Shown piece by piece: positions 1 to 18,400 of a DNA stretch of 64,000 nucleotides. The stretch lies in NCBI GenBank assembly GCA_013396915.1, contig VWZL01002043.1:437813-501812 (forward strand), read 5' to 3'. Every line of letters begins with the position of its first letter. The stretch's first letter is position 1. The stretch comes from Stercorarius parasiticus (lineage: Eukaryota > Chordata > Aves > Charadriiformes > Stercorariidae). The notes under the pieces were generated by a model. It was not told the DNA's origin, searched no databases, and saw nothing but the letters and a program-made list of their open reading frames with translations. The translations under genes and the position numbers were made by a program.

Positions 1-774
1 AATCCTAAACAAGCAGTGTAGGGCTGACAATTGCTATCTTCCCCACAGGGTGATACGAAACAAACCTACTTCGTATCAAGAGCATCTGCTCTAGTGAAAT
101 GAACCACGAGCTGGCAAAAATGGACATTCACATCACTTCTAACACTGTAGGTTTCAGAGATTTGTGTCTTTGAAAGCTTCTTTGTTCAGTAGTCCAACAC
201 ACCCCCTTGTTCTGTGGGAGGCAGTTCACTGGCATTACTTTAGAGTAAAGCCAGACATCTTGCCCTGTGGGTTTCTGCATCCATATTTGTTTTGGCACCA
301 GGCAGCTTGGTTACATAGGATTTTGATCAAGCACTATGGGTCTGTAAAGTTTAACATATCCATCTCTATCGTTGCCCCTGACAGGTAGCTTTAGGTCTTG
401 AAGGTTTTCTTACTTACCTCTAGAGCACCTGCCAGTAAGCTCACCACCTGTCAGCTTAGCTCAAGCTGTCAGTGACAGAATCCCAGCTGTCTGGATGCCT
501 TCCATTAGAATGGAAAGCCTGTTGGTTATTATGTTGGTAGGAACTGCCATCCGGTAAAGGAGTGCAACTACACAGTCTGCATTTGATGGATTTTCTTGTA
601 AAAGTGAAATCAGAAATTCTTTGCCTGCCTGATATGTCCATCAGTGGCCACAGGTTTGAAATGTAAGTTCTGAGACCCAACACCACCTCCTGGGCCATTA
701 CATAAGATACGGCATAAGGTCCCAAGAGATTGCTACAAAGCCTGCTCCAGTGTAGCACAGAAAACATCTCATAC
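1..774 (-). other. IDH1: IDH1 intron after coding exon 5 (partial)
   Basis: Intronic sequence running off the left edge. I looked on the minus strand for the next exon (the YGSLGMMTSV segment of the family) and did not find it, so that exon lies outside. No repeat or RNA gene recognised. Confidence 0.85.
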
Positions 775-8163
<7,389 letters not shown>

Positions 8164-9500
8164 TTAAAAACTGCCAACACACATCACCAACACATGTATC
8201 CTGCATTTTTACAACACGCCTAGAAGAGAATTATTAACATAGCATACAGGGTCTCTCCTAAAAGTCTTGAAAAGAACAACAGTTTATCTCTAGTTTCATG
8301 CTAACTAGTGTTTTTCTTAAAGCCCCACCTCCTAGGGAGATCCATGCGAGGATAAAAATAAAGGTTAATATCTGAGATTTAAGGGTGTGTGTTTTAAGTG
8401 CATGAGCTTTAATTATGGTTGTACAAAGGAACTTGAAAACTATTCCCCCAAATTCCACAGAAACAGACGAGCGCTGTTTATTTTCAGATTTCATGAGTTC
8501 TACTCCAGTTGCCTGTTTCTCCCCCTTTTTCTGAAAAGCAAGGGTTAACAGACATTATTTTAATTACAGGTCATCTTGCTGGCGCTATTAAGATTAATAC
8601 ATTGTCGACTTCTTTATTAGCTTCCTTCCCCAGGAAGGAAGGAAACACATACAGAAATCCAAGGGCCACATCAAGAGTACTTTCTCCCACCAAGCTTTAG
8701 TTCTGCTGTTAAAATAAATATTAGACAGGTTTGTTTTCTGTATGGAACACAGTTTCCCCAAGATATTTGTTCACAAAGCCTCAAAAAATAAACCTGAACT
8801 CTGCCCTTCTACTTGGACTTTCTTCCTCAACAAAAACCAACCCCACAAGCCACTGAACTGCTCTAACACAGTGCCCTGCTTTCTAACAGCCACAGTTTCT
8901 CGGTTCTCAGCTCTGATTATGCAAGAGCTATGACTTGGCAAGTTCCTCCTCCTAAGACAGCCCCGTTCTTGTATGCAGCTGTTGGGATACTACACTGAGA
9001 TACCAAGCCCTTGTGTCTGAGGTTGCAGTCTCAGATACCAAGGTCCAGGAATGGCTTTATCCAGAATGATGGGTCCTACTGAACACAGAGTCTGTTCATC
9101 TACACAAAGTTATTCCGAGGTCTGAGGTTTGTAATGCAAGGGCCCCAGGTCGCAAGCACGTGGGAAGACTGCTCCCCGGTTCAACTTTTTTTTTTTTTAC
9201 ATATTTTTAATTAAACTAACTGTACTTGTGCTGTACTTCCAAAATCCAACCATTAAACATTTTTAGCCTGGGAAGAGAATAAACTTTCTAAGTTACGTTC
9301 TAACTACTGCATCAAGCTTTTCCAAACTTTTTAAAGACCAAAAATTAAAAAAGTAAAATGAGGTTACGAGTTACTGAGACTCTATTTACTATGGGCGCAT
9401 AAACTTGAAAAATTAACTAGTCCAAGGCACTCCTATCCCAAGGAAAGACAAAATCTTGCCTTATATTAGGCCTCCCTAGTCCTCCTGGAAGACTTTAACT

Positions 9501-9508
9501 TCACGTGA
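9501..9508. promoter_or_regulatory. E-box palindrome TCACGTGA
   Basis: An 8-base palindrome with CACGTG core, of the kind bound by USF, MITF and TFEB-type bHLH-zip factors. It is followed by CC. It lies in the IDH1 5' intron, about 1.9 kb from the IDH1 start region and 2.5 kb from PIKFYVE exon 1. Binding is inferred from motif only. Confidence 0.3.
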
Positions 9509-10706
9509 CCACACTCTGTCTAAACTCAGTTGATTTATGCAAGTATTTTGGGCCCAATTTCCAATTGTGACTATCCAAATAAGGACTGTGTCACACTCCC
9601 ATGGCCTAGGCACAGGATTACTACCCAGGAGACTTCAGTTTTGCTTTTGGTACTTATGCAGTCTGAGAAACAGTCCAATTCATTTAAGCTAAAATGTACA
9701 CAGACGCCCACCCACCATTGCTTGTTTTGAGGTTTGGTCTCTACTTAAATAAGACAAATCAGACTATGTCAGTCATAGCAATAGGTTTTGCAAAGCTGGC
9801 TTCAGACCTGTAACAGTGCTGCTGTCACACGGGGAACACAAAGAAACATCTCCACTGATATGTGGAAACAGCAGCACCTTAAACAACTCTGACAGCATCC
9901 TTCATGTTTATCTGATCATGGTGCCAGTACTTTTCCCCTCCTCAAACGCTAATGTCCCCAGTTTCTCTACATACACAGGCAGTACTGCAGGAGCATCCCT
10001 CTTCTGTGCACCAGCCAACGTGCCAAGAGGTTCCTCTAGGACAGCACACATTCCCTAGAGTTCGACTCTTTCTGTCACTCCTTCCCTTTGATTTTATACT
10101 CTCCAGAACCACCAAAAGCCAACAAGGTCGTTCTCCTACGCAACCCTTCTTTAAATATGCTTAACCCGGGCATTTAGCCAAGGCAGCTGAGAAGAAACTT
10201 TGTGAATTTCCAAATACTCCTTGGTCCTCAGGAAGGACTCGGGGCCTACAGACAATAATTAACCATTGCAACAACTGCTTAATTCAGGTTTACGGAAGAA
10301 CCCTTCAGACCAGGCAGGCTCCCAGGCAGCACAGTGCAGATCGTTGCCTCTAACCCAGATCTTGCCTGTGCTTGTTTTTGGCCTGCGTTGCCCTCCATCC
10401 CCACCCGCCCCCGACGAGGCGATGCAGGCAGGCCACCTCCTCCACCACAGGTAGGACCTGCCGACCAGGCCACGACGGAGGCCGAAATCCAGGCACCGGC
10501 ACCCCCGGGGCGCTGCTCACAGCCCGGCAGGGCTGCCCCGGGATACCGAGGAGCCCTAAGCGTAACCGGCATTAGGTGACACCACCGACTATTAAGACAT
10601 ATCTGGACTGCGAGTGGAGAAAGCCCAGCCCAGGGCCGGGGAGGCCGAGTCTGGGCTGCAAGCTCCCCCTCAGCACCCGGGCCGTCTTCAGCGATCCCTG
10701 CGGCCG

Positions 10707-10928
10707 GGTAGGCAACGGGCCGCGGAGCTCCCACCCCGAACCACCAGGAAAAAAAAGCCCTTAAAACACAAAGCCACCCTCTCGGGGCCCTTCTGCAGGG
10801 CGGGGGACGCTGCGCCCGGGAGGAGAAGGACAAAGGGCGCGGTGCGGTGCGGTGCGGTGCCGCCCCAGACCGCCCCACCCGCGGGGCCCTGCGGCGCCGA
10901 ACTCCGTTACCTGTTACTAGTGCCGGTC
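10707..10928. repeat. Duplicated block, copy 1 (probable unmerged contig end)
   Basis: 222 bases identical by eye to 11183-11404. It is continuous with flanking sequence on its left and ends exactly at a single N (10929). That is how the end of one contig looks when it overlaps the start of the next without being merged. Confidence 0.85.
10839..10860. repeat. GCGGT pentamer microsatellite
   Basis: About four tandem GCGGT-type units in the CpG island. The same array occurs in the second copy at 11315-11336. Confidence 0.7.
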
Positions 10929-10929
10929 N

Positions 10930-11181
10930 GGGGGAGCGGCTGCGCTCGGCCCTGGCCCAAGGCGGTCTCTGGGCGGCCTGTGGCGGTGCCCGCTCCGCAG
11001 GCTCTGCCCGGGTTTTTCGCGCCAGATGCCCCCTTGTGAGGAGGCCGTGGCAGCACGTACCGCGCTGCGGCTGTCCCGCCGGGCCAGGCAGGCGGCAGCG
11101 TGGTGGGCAGCCCGCCGGGCCGGGCCTTTTCCGCGCTCTCCCGAGACAGTAAGTGGCCTGCGCCGCCACAGGGAAGCCGAT
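10930..11181. other. 252-base segment isolated between single Ns
   Basis: GC-rich sequence bounded by N at 10929 and N at 11182. It matches neither flank of the duplicated block. It may be a small contig, perhaps from the alternate haplotype or from another GC-rich site, wedged between two overlapping contigs. It contains an E2F-like TTTCGCGCC motif. Its true location is uncertain. Confidence 0.6.
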
Positions 11182-11182
11182 N

Positions 11183-11404
11183 GGTAGGCAACGGGCCGCG
11201 GAGCTCCCACCCCGAACCACCAGGAAAAAAAAGCCCTTAAAACACAAAGCCACCCTCTCGGGGCCCTTCTGCAGGGCGGGGGACGCTGCGCCCGGGAGGA
11301 GAAGGACAAAGGGCGCGGTGCGGTGCGGTGCGGTGCCGCCCCAGACCGCCCCACCCGCGGGGCCCTGCGGCGCCGAACTCCGTTACCTGTTACTAGTGCC
11401 GGTC
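11183..11404. repeat. Duplicated block, copy 2 (probable start of next contig)
   Basis: It begins exactly after the single N at 11182 and runs uninterrupted into the IDH1 TATA-like element region. It repeats 10707-10928 at an offset of 476. This is probably the copy that truly joins the IDH1 promoter. Confidence 0.85.
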
Positions 11405-11425
11405 CGGTTTTCACGGCGATACAGG
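11387..11425 (-). other. IDH1: Probable IDH1 non-coding first exon
   Basis: On the minus strand a good donor (AACAG then gtaacgg) ends an exon at 11387. A TATA-like CATAAAAG lies upstream at 11452-11445, which places transcription start near 11420. The exon would be roughly 35 bases and would splice to the acceptor above 8136. The same donor occurs in the duplicated copy at 10911. No coding evidence applies, so this rests on signal position only. Confidence 0.5.
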
Positions 11426-11444
11426 ACCCGTCTGTGCGCCGGGC

Positions 11445-11452
11445 CTTTTATG
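11445..11452 (-). promoter_or_regulatory. IDH1: TATA-like element, putative IDH1 core promoter
   Basis: The minus strand reads CATAAAAG within GC-rich sequence, about 60 bases upstream of the candidate first-exon donor. The spacing suits a start near 11420. It is unusual but not unknown for a TATA-like box to sit in a CpG island. Confidence 0.45.
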
Positions 11453-11775
11453 GGGCCGCGCCCCCGCCGCCGCCCGNGCCCGGGCTGCTGGAGCGGGACC
11501 CGGGGAGGCTGCGCTGGCCAGCCTCCGGCGGCGGGGTGCCGGCGAAACGGCTCCGCAGCCCAGCCCAGGGGATATACGCGGACACACGGGCGGGCACGGA
11601 CACGTTTGCTGGCGCCGAGGCGGCCATGTCGGCACTACGGCCGCCCGGGAAGCGGGGCTCTCCGCCCTGGGGGACCGGGGCGAGGCAGGGAGCGGGAACC
11701 GGGGTGGAACCCCAGGGAGGCACACTCGCCTGCCCGGGCTCTCTCCGCTGCCATGCTGGCGGCGGCTCCTGCAGT

Positions 11776-11961
11776 CCGGAAGGAGCCTCCCGGTAGCGCG
11801 GAGGCGGAGCGCAGTGACGGGGCGGGAGACACCGCCCCACGGGCCCCGCCGGCTGGTGGATCGGCGTCGAGCCTCGATTGGCGATGCCTCCGGGAGGAGC
11901 GCCGCCATCGGCGGGCGATTGGGTAGGGCTGGCGGCAGCACGGCGGGTTGCTAGGGGCGGG
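11776..11961. promoter_or_regulatory. Cluster of ETS, GC-box and inverted CCAAT motifs
   Basis: Between the two candidate first exons lie CCGGAAG (ETS/GABP type) at 11776-11782, GGGGCGGG at 11819-11826 and 11954-11961 (Sp/KLF type), and ATTGG (inverted CCAAT, NF-Y type) at 11877-11881 and 11918-11922. This set is common in bidirectional CpG-island promoters. Occupancy is inferred. Confidence 0.55.
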
Positions 11962-11989
11962 CCGGCGCCGGGGAGGGCGCGGGGTGAAA

Positions 11990-12049
11990 AGAGGCGGAGC
12001 CGCCCTGGGCCTGCGCCCCGGCACCGTGTACCGCCACGGCGGGGAGCAG
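11990..12049 (+). other. PIKFYVE: Probable PIKFYVE non-coding exon 1
   Basis: A strong donor (GAGCAG then gtgagg) ends an exon at 12049, about 70-90 bases downstream of the CCAAT/GC-box cluster. It would splice to the acceptor before 15285, adding non-coding leader to exon 2. The 5' end is a guess and other first exons in the island or in the gap are possible. Confidence 0.45.
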
Positions 12050-15000
12050 GTGAGGACAGCCCCTCCGGGAGCGGGCGATCCCGCCTGGGCCCGCGGTAGG
12101 GGCTCCCCGGGGTGCGTGGGCCGTCTCTGCGGGACCCGGCCCGGTCCCTGGTAGTGGCGCTCCTAGGCTGGTCTGGGGGTCGCTGCGTGGCTGTTGCCTG
12201 CGAGCAGCTTTCCGCTGCTTCCTTCCCGTCCCCTCGCAGGTGATCTTACGGGTCCGCCATCCCAGGCGGGCGCCTNNNNNNNNNNNNNNNNNNNNNNNNN
12301 NNNNNNNNNNNNNNNNNNNNNNNNNNNNNNNNNNNNNNNNNNNNNNNNNNNNNNNNNNNNNNNNNNNNNNNNNNNNNNNNNNNNNNNNNNNNNNNNNNNN
12401 NNNNNNNNNNNNNNNNNNNNNNNNNNNNNNNNNNNNNNNNNNNNNNNNNNNNNNNNNNNNNNNNNNNNNNNNNNNNNNNNNNNNNNNNNNNNNNNNNNNN
12501 NNNNNNNNNNNNNNNNNNNNNNNNNNNNNNNNNNNNNNNNNNNNNNNNNNNNNNNNNNNNNNNNNNNNNNNNNNNNNNNNNNNNNNNNNNNNNNNNNNNN
12601 NNNNNNNNNNNNNNNNNNNNNNNNNNNNNNNNNNNNNNNNNNNNNNNNNNNNNNNNNNNNNNNNNNNNNNNNNNNNNNNNNNNNNNNNNNNNNNNNNNNN
12701 NNNNNNNNNNNNNNNNNNNNNNNNNNNNNNNNNNNNNNNNNNNNNNNGGGCGTCCCCTTGACAGAAGGGAAAGCGAAGCCACCCGCCCGGCCCCGGCGCA
12801 GAGGTTGGAAGCGAAGTCTCTGTGTGTGTGTGATGCAGTTATGTTTAAATTATGGCTGCTCAGCTTTTACGCCCGGGGCGCGTTAGCCGGGTGCCCGGGG
12901 GTGACATCCAGTGACGCGGAGCGGCGCGGCCCCTCTGGCGCTGAGCGGTTTGGGTCAGTTCCGTGGGGTGCGGGGTGTCCCAGCCACTCCGGGTGCAGCT
13001 GCTGAACGCCTGCGGAGGTTCGCACCCGAACTCGTGCTCTGTGTTTTGTCGGTGGGAATTGGTGATTGCTGAAGACGTTGCAGCCTAAAGTGTCTCTAGA
13101 CATACCCCCCGTGGCTGTTTGGTAAGGATCCTGAGGAAGACGTAGTCTGGTTTTGTGCCTGGTGACTGATGTGTTGACCCCTTGTTTTCTGATTCCCCAT
13201 AATACACAAATAAGTGACTATTTTCCTTTTTCTTGGAGGGGGAAGGAGTGTTTTCCTTTTAGTGGGAGAACTAAATTGCTTTAAGAATAGGTGATACATT
13301 CCATAGCTAATATGTTGTGCAGCACAGAAAATCCAGGTGTTTCTGGAGGTAATGCCAAGTACAGTGCTCATCTTCTCGGTCTGTTTTAATTAGGCTAGTA
13401 CTGCTGTCACAGACACAATTACTGTGTATTTGTTTTTCCCTTGAAGCTAAAGTTTATTTTTTCAGAATCACATGTATGAGGTGTGCAAGTTCAGAGACTT
13501 CCTTGTTTTCTTGTCTTGCCAGGCTATAGCCAGTTGCTAGGAGATGAATGTAATTTCTTGTAAGACTTCTGGTTGACTTCCTAACAATGTTCTTAATGTG
13601 GTAGTGTGTGTGGGAGCACAGCCATGTCGTACATTCAACATTTAAAAAGCAAGTTATCAGTTGCCTTAAGTATTGAAGAAACAATTCCAAATTTACCTGA
13701 AGATGTGTTCTTGGAGGCATTTTCCGTGAACTCTGGTATTTTAAGCATGTTCAAATTATCTGTTGTTGGAATAATATTGCTGAAATGCACAACAGAAAAA
13801 AAAAATACCATGACTTACGGGGAAGAAGGATGCGGAAGCATTCCAGGCTTAAGACTTGACCTTACGTAAAGAACCTGACCAGAGTTTCTCTTGGAACTTT
13901 GTGAATTATGTCCCTCTGTTTTCTTTCTTAAGGATATGTGAATATCAGGAGAAACTCTGAACTGAAGGTACTTACTATACAGAGCAACAAGGAAAAGCCC
14001 ACTGAGAAGTCATATGATTCACTTGCAGATACTATCTTCTGTGCATTTGTTGTAGGAGTGGTCAAACCTTGCCACGTGAGCTGCACACAGCTTGTTAGCA
14101 CTTCCAGTGTCACTTGTCAACGACCTGGATTTTCTCTGGACCGCATAGATTTTTAGTGTGGCTTCTTAGAAGGTGGAAGAAAATGTTCTAGTCAGCAAAA
14201 TATGCCTCTAGATTCTAAGGAGCAGTTGTGGAAACTGGTATTTCGTGAAGGAGCATGTATCAGCTGCTAAGCAGGAAGTAGACCCATACAGGGTTTTGAT
14301 CCTTGGCATGGGTAAAAGTCATCTGTCATTTGTAGGTTCCATCAGCTCCCCATGTTCCTGCTCTGTCAAATGTTTCACTAAGTCTTGCTTAAACAAAGAT
14401 GAAGGCAGCCTAACAGACTAAAAGTGCAGGCTTAGTGAGGCAGAGTGGAAGAAATCAGGTGTGCGTTGAGGTTAAAGAATATGGGCTGTGGGAAAGCATG
14501 ACTCTTGGCCGTATGAAGGGATTGGTACACAGTAAATAAGCTTAACAACTACGGCTTCCTCTAATATGGTTTGGCTTTTTTTTTTGTTTTTGTTTGTTTG
14601 TTTTTCCTTAACATAGCTACTTTTGAAAACAAGGATGTTTGGAGGTGTTAGATATGGCAACAAATAAATGATAGTTTGAATTGCTTCCCTAGAAACTTGC
14701 GCAAGGCCCTGTATTGTAGTGTGGAGGGGAAGGAAGCAGTGTGCCAGCAAACTTAATCTTTCAGTCCTGCTTTTGTTTGCAGTTCATTCGGCTTCTCATT
14801 CTGAAGTGAACTTGGCCAAACGATGAGTGTCTTGTGCTTGCTGAGGCATGTCCGTCTTCAGTTTTCTTGTTACAAGGGCTGCGGAAGTCACAGCATTGAC
14901 AGCTCTTCTCTGGAGCTGAGATTAAAACTTCTTTGTGATACGCATGCAGACTCTCCATTGAAAACTTCAAGTTCCCATAAAACAGCATCTGGAGTGTGTA

Positions 15001-15284
15001 GTCAGGCAGGGTAGTGGCTGTTTACTTACTTTGATTGCTCTGGATGTTTAACTAGGAGCTCTGAATTGCTCTCTGCAGAGAGATGCTGATCTCTTGCCAA
15101 TGGCTAGACAGGGGACATGGGCTTCTAACTCTGGCACTCTTGACCTGTGCTAATAGCTGATGTCTGTGGTAGATGGGGTGAATGTTTCCCCTCTAGCATC
15201 TAATGAGACACCTCCTCTTCAGTTGACTGAAGATGTTCTGTTTCACCACCCTGTGTATAATGCATGTTGCTGAACTCTTTCCAG
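12050..15284 (+). other. PIKFYVE: PIKFYVE intron 1
   Basis: Includes the rest of the CpG island, the assembly gap, and AT-richer sequence from about 13050. Short open frames near 13606-13869 and 13938-14156 match nothing I know. A T/GTTT-rich tract lies at about 14573-14604. Confidence 0.6.
12276..12747. other. Assembly gap (472 Ns)
   Basis: Unsequenced stretch in the GC-rich start of PIKFYVE intron 1. Alternative first exons could be hidden here. Confidence 0.99.
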
Positions 15285-15466
15285 GGCACGTGAAATGGCC
15301 GCAGATGACAAAAGGTCGCCAACACTGGACTCCACCAGTGAACTACCTCATTCTCCTAGTAGTCCATCTCATCTCACTCACTTCAAACCCCTGACTCCTG
15401 ACCAGGATGAGCCTCCTTTTAAATCAGCCTACAGCTCTTTTGTAAATCTTTTCCGTTTCAGCAAAG
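15285..15466 (+). CDS. PIKFYVE: PIKFYVE exon 2 (start codon)
   Basis: Acceptor ctttccag, then ten bases of leader and ATG at 15295. It encodes residues 1-57, ending FVNLFRFSK plus one base. The N terminus is Ser/Pro-rich and probably disordered, with the conserved SHLTHFKPLTPDQDEPPFKS segment. The donor is gtaagt. A CACGTG E-box core overlaps the leader just upstream of ATG (15287-15292). Confidence 0.96.
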
Positions 15467-18400
15467 GTAAGTGCTTGAAGGAATGTGTGTGTGTGGATTG
15501 TGTGTGCTGTCTGTTTTATTGATGCCCTCTGCTGCCACATAAACTTGTAAAAACACCTCTGAATACAAGAGCGTAATACAAGAGCCAGATGGCTGGCCAA
15601 ATGGATAGTGAGTCAGTTCTTTTGTGAGGGATGTTGCATCTTGATTTTGGGTGACATAGTAGAGTTTTTCTGTGGGAGAAGATAGCCAGCATCTTGCAGC
15701 TAGAAATCTGTCGCTGCCCATGAAGGTCAGAGGCAAGCCAGTTAGCAGATAGTGTTGTATAGGTTCTTAGCTGGGCATCTGGGTTTCCTTTGCCCGTATA
15801 AAGTTTTTTTGGGCTAAAAGCAGGAGTAACGCTCTGCCAGCCTATATGAACAAAATAAGTGCCTGTCCTTCCAGTGCAAGTTCTTACTCCAGACTTCCTC
15901 CACTCCTCCCCTTCCTCTGCATCTTGTACCTTCAGTTGGGTGGCAGCTGAGCTGCAATAAAGCTGTGTATTTACAGGAAATACACCCTTAGTTTGCATGT
16001 CTTAGGTATTCCCCATCAAGAGGTCTGAAGTGTTAGGAAAGTTTTGTATATTAAAAAGTACTACTTGATTTTGGCCTTTGTGCTACATGTGTCGTGAAAC
16101 ACTTAGATTCTCAGTGGGCAAGCTCTTAAAGAACTATGTGAGTTTTTCTCTCTCTTTTGTTTCAAAGAAATATACTGCAAAGAGTGGTGAATGAATGCAC
16201 CTTGGTTTTGTACAAAAACTGTGTTTCTCTTTGCAGCAAATGGCAAACCGGTCAGCTGCTTTTGTTTAGTCTGTTTGCTGTCCAGCTCTGTTAAGCATAT
16301 TTCTCAATGTTTGGGCTTGGGAAAAAGGGCCAAGATAGCTTTTTGCATAAGCAAACTGATCTGTTCAGACTCTTATTATGCAGAATGAAAAATAATTACT
16401 TGGTATGACTGCTATTAGTTTGCGTAGTAGAATATCACCCGTCATTATTAATTTATTGAAAGTAGCATAAGATGTGGTCAATATTGGCTTCACTTGTTTG
16501 TCTCTGACAAATGTAGCTGGAGTCAGCAAAATATTGTGTTGAAAGAATGGTAAAACAACCTTGAAACAGCACATGAAATGGGCATGTTACTGGAATCATT
16601 GGGAACCTGTCTATACTTGATCCTCTGATGGAAAAGGGTGGTTTATTAAAGGCTGCGGTAACTTTAATGTGGCCTCAGTGCTGGCTTCTAACATAACTGA
16701 AAAACTCTTTTCAGGGCAGAAGCTGGTAATCAAGAGTAGCTATTCCATAGAGCAAGAATAAGTAATGCTTGTTGGTTTGTTTGTTTATTTAGATACTTTT
16801 CACAGTAGGGGTATTTCTGAAATAGCCTGAGCCTTGACAGACAAGTTCTACATACTGACCTGTTTCCATGTTTTGTGTGGTACTTTTCAGACAAAAATTT
16901 CATGCATTTTATTATGTATAATCATGATCCAAATGAGCTATTTATGACAGTTTTTTACCCTTAGTTTTCTATGCACTACTCTTCTTCTTTATCATGTCTG
17001 AACAGTTGTTCTTTTGCTTTTTGTCAACTCCAGATGATGGCAGGCTTTCATCCCTGGCAGAGAGAGCAGAGGCAGGACAGAGTGATCCACAAGCGTTGAG
17101 TGGTGGCTGGTCCAGTCCTCAGCATCCCACCAGGGCTCAGTCTCTGAGGTCTCCGGTTCCTTACAAAAAACAGCTGACTGGTGAGCTGCAAAGAAGATCT
17201 TCTACAACTCTGGGTAAATTCAGCTTTTTGTGCTGCGAGGGAATGTTGTACTAGCCAGTCTGGGATGCTTCAGAGTGAAGTGGAAGGAAGTGAACAAAGG
17301 TTTGTTGATTGTCTAGATTAATAGCAGAATTTGGTATCAGGTATGAGGCTACACTGCTTCTGTTAGTGAGGTTGCACTTTAACCTCAGAACCATGTTCCC
17401 TCCACCCGTCTTAGCGTTCCAGCAAGACACTGTTGGGGCTCTGTTTTTCAATTACAAAACAGTCTGGAACAGAAGAGGCTGCTAAAACACATCCAACGAC
17501 TTAGTCACTTGAACCTTGATCCTGAAAATTTCTGCTTTGTCTTGAGTGACTTCAGTTTCTTAACAGCCACACGCAAACTGTAACTTCAGAGCTCAGCCTA
17601 AATGGGGTTGATGTTTGTGTCTTCAAGGGAGTTATAAATGCAGGGTTTTGCTTGTAGCTGTTCTGAGGAGAACTGAATAGAAACTTGTGTCTAAACCCTT
17701 TTTATTCCTAACCTTGAAACTATTGCCAGATGCCATACTGAATCTCTTTTAGCTGAGATGGGAATTGAATGGGATTTCAAAGGTGCAACTGTGTAATGGC
17801 TTTGTGAAGACCTGGAAGAGCTAGTAAGTAGATTGCAGGGGTCTCTCCTGAGATCTGCCTGGTTGTGGTCAGCCATTTGTGATAGCCTTGAGTAAACTGC
17901 TAAGCTGGGTAAAAATCCTGTGCACGACAGTATTTCCAAGAGTACAGTACCTAGTGCAAACAAATCACATCTTAAATGTTGTTAATGTGTACGGGACTTT
18001 TAGATAGATGTCTAGTCTTGGTAACCAGGCAAAAGTCCAGTACAGATAACTAGCATTTTCATCTTTTTAAGTCATTTGCATGCTTAGTTGAACACATTCA
18101 TCATCTTCCTCCTTGCCCTCCAGTACTATTTGTACTATTCAGTTGTACCTGTCACAACAAACCAATTAAGGTCGATTTTTTTGTTGTGGGGTTTTTTTTT
18201 TTTGAAGCTTTTTCTTAAATGCCCCAAGTACAGCAGTGTGCTCTTGGCTGATTTGCTGATCTACTTTACTTTATTCTTTGTTACCTCTTGTAAATCACTT
18301 GGAAATTATCCGGGGATTACAGGTTAGAAACCTTTAGGTAAGGTAGGTTGTTCAGTACTCAGAAGGCAGAAGTAATCTTGCAGTTTGACTTCCACTAGGA

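Larger units (their letters stand above)
10380..13050. promoter_or_regulatory. CpG island spanning the IDH1/PIKFYVE divergent promoter
   Basis: The base composition shifts abruptly to very GC-rich and CpG-dense from about 10380 to about 13050, interrupted by the N gap. The island covers the likely first exons of both genes. It contains GC boxes, inverted CCAAT motifs, an ETS site and an E2F-like TTTCGCGCC at about 11015-11023. The limits are estimated by eye. Confidence 0.85.

Noticed and set aside
10279..11926. Long overlapping open frames on both strands in the CpG island (up to 324 codons)
   Set aside because: GC-rich DNA has few stop codons. The translations are Arg/Pro/Ala-rich with no known domain, and some span single Ns and the false duplication.
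12194..12886. Open frames spanning the N gap
   Set aside because: They exist only because Ns contain no stops.
13606..14156. Two plus-strand open frames in intron 1 considered as upstream coding exons
   Set aside because: The PIKFYVE start in exon 2 matches the known N terminus, and neither frame shows a recognisable protein or paired splice sites.
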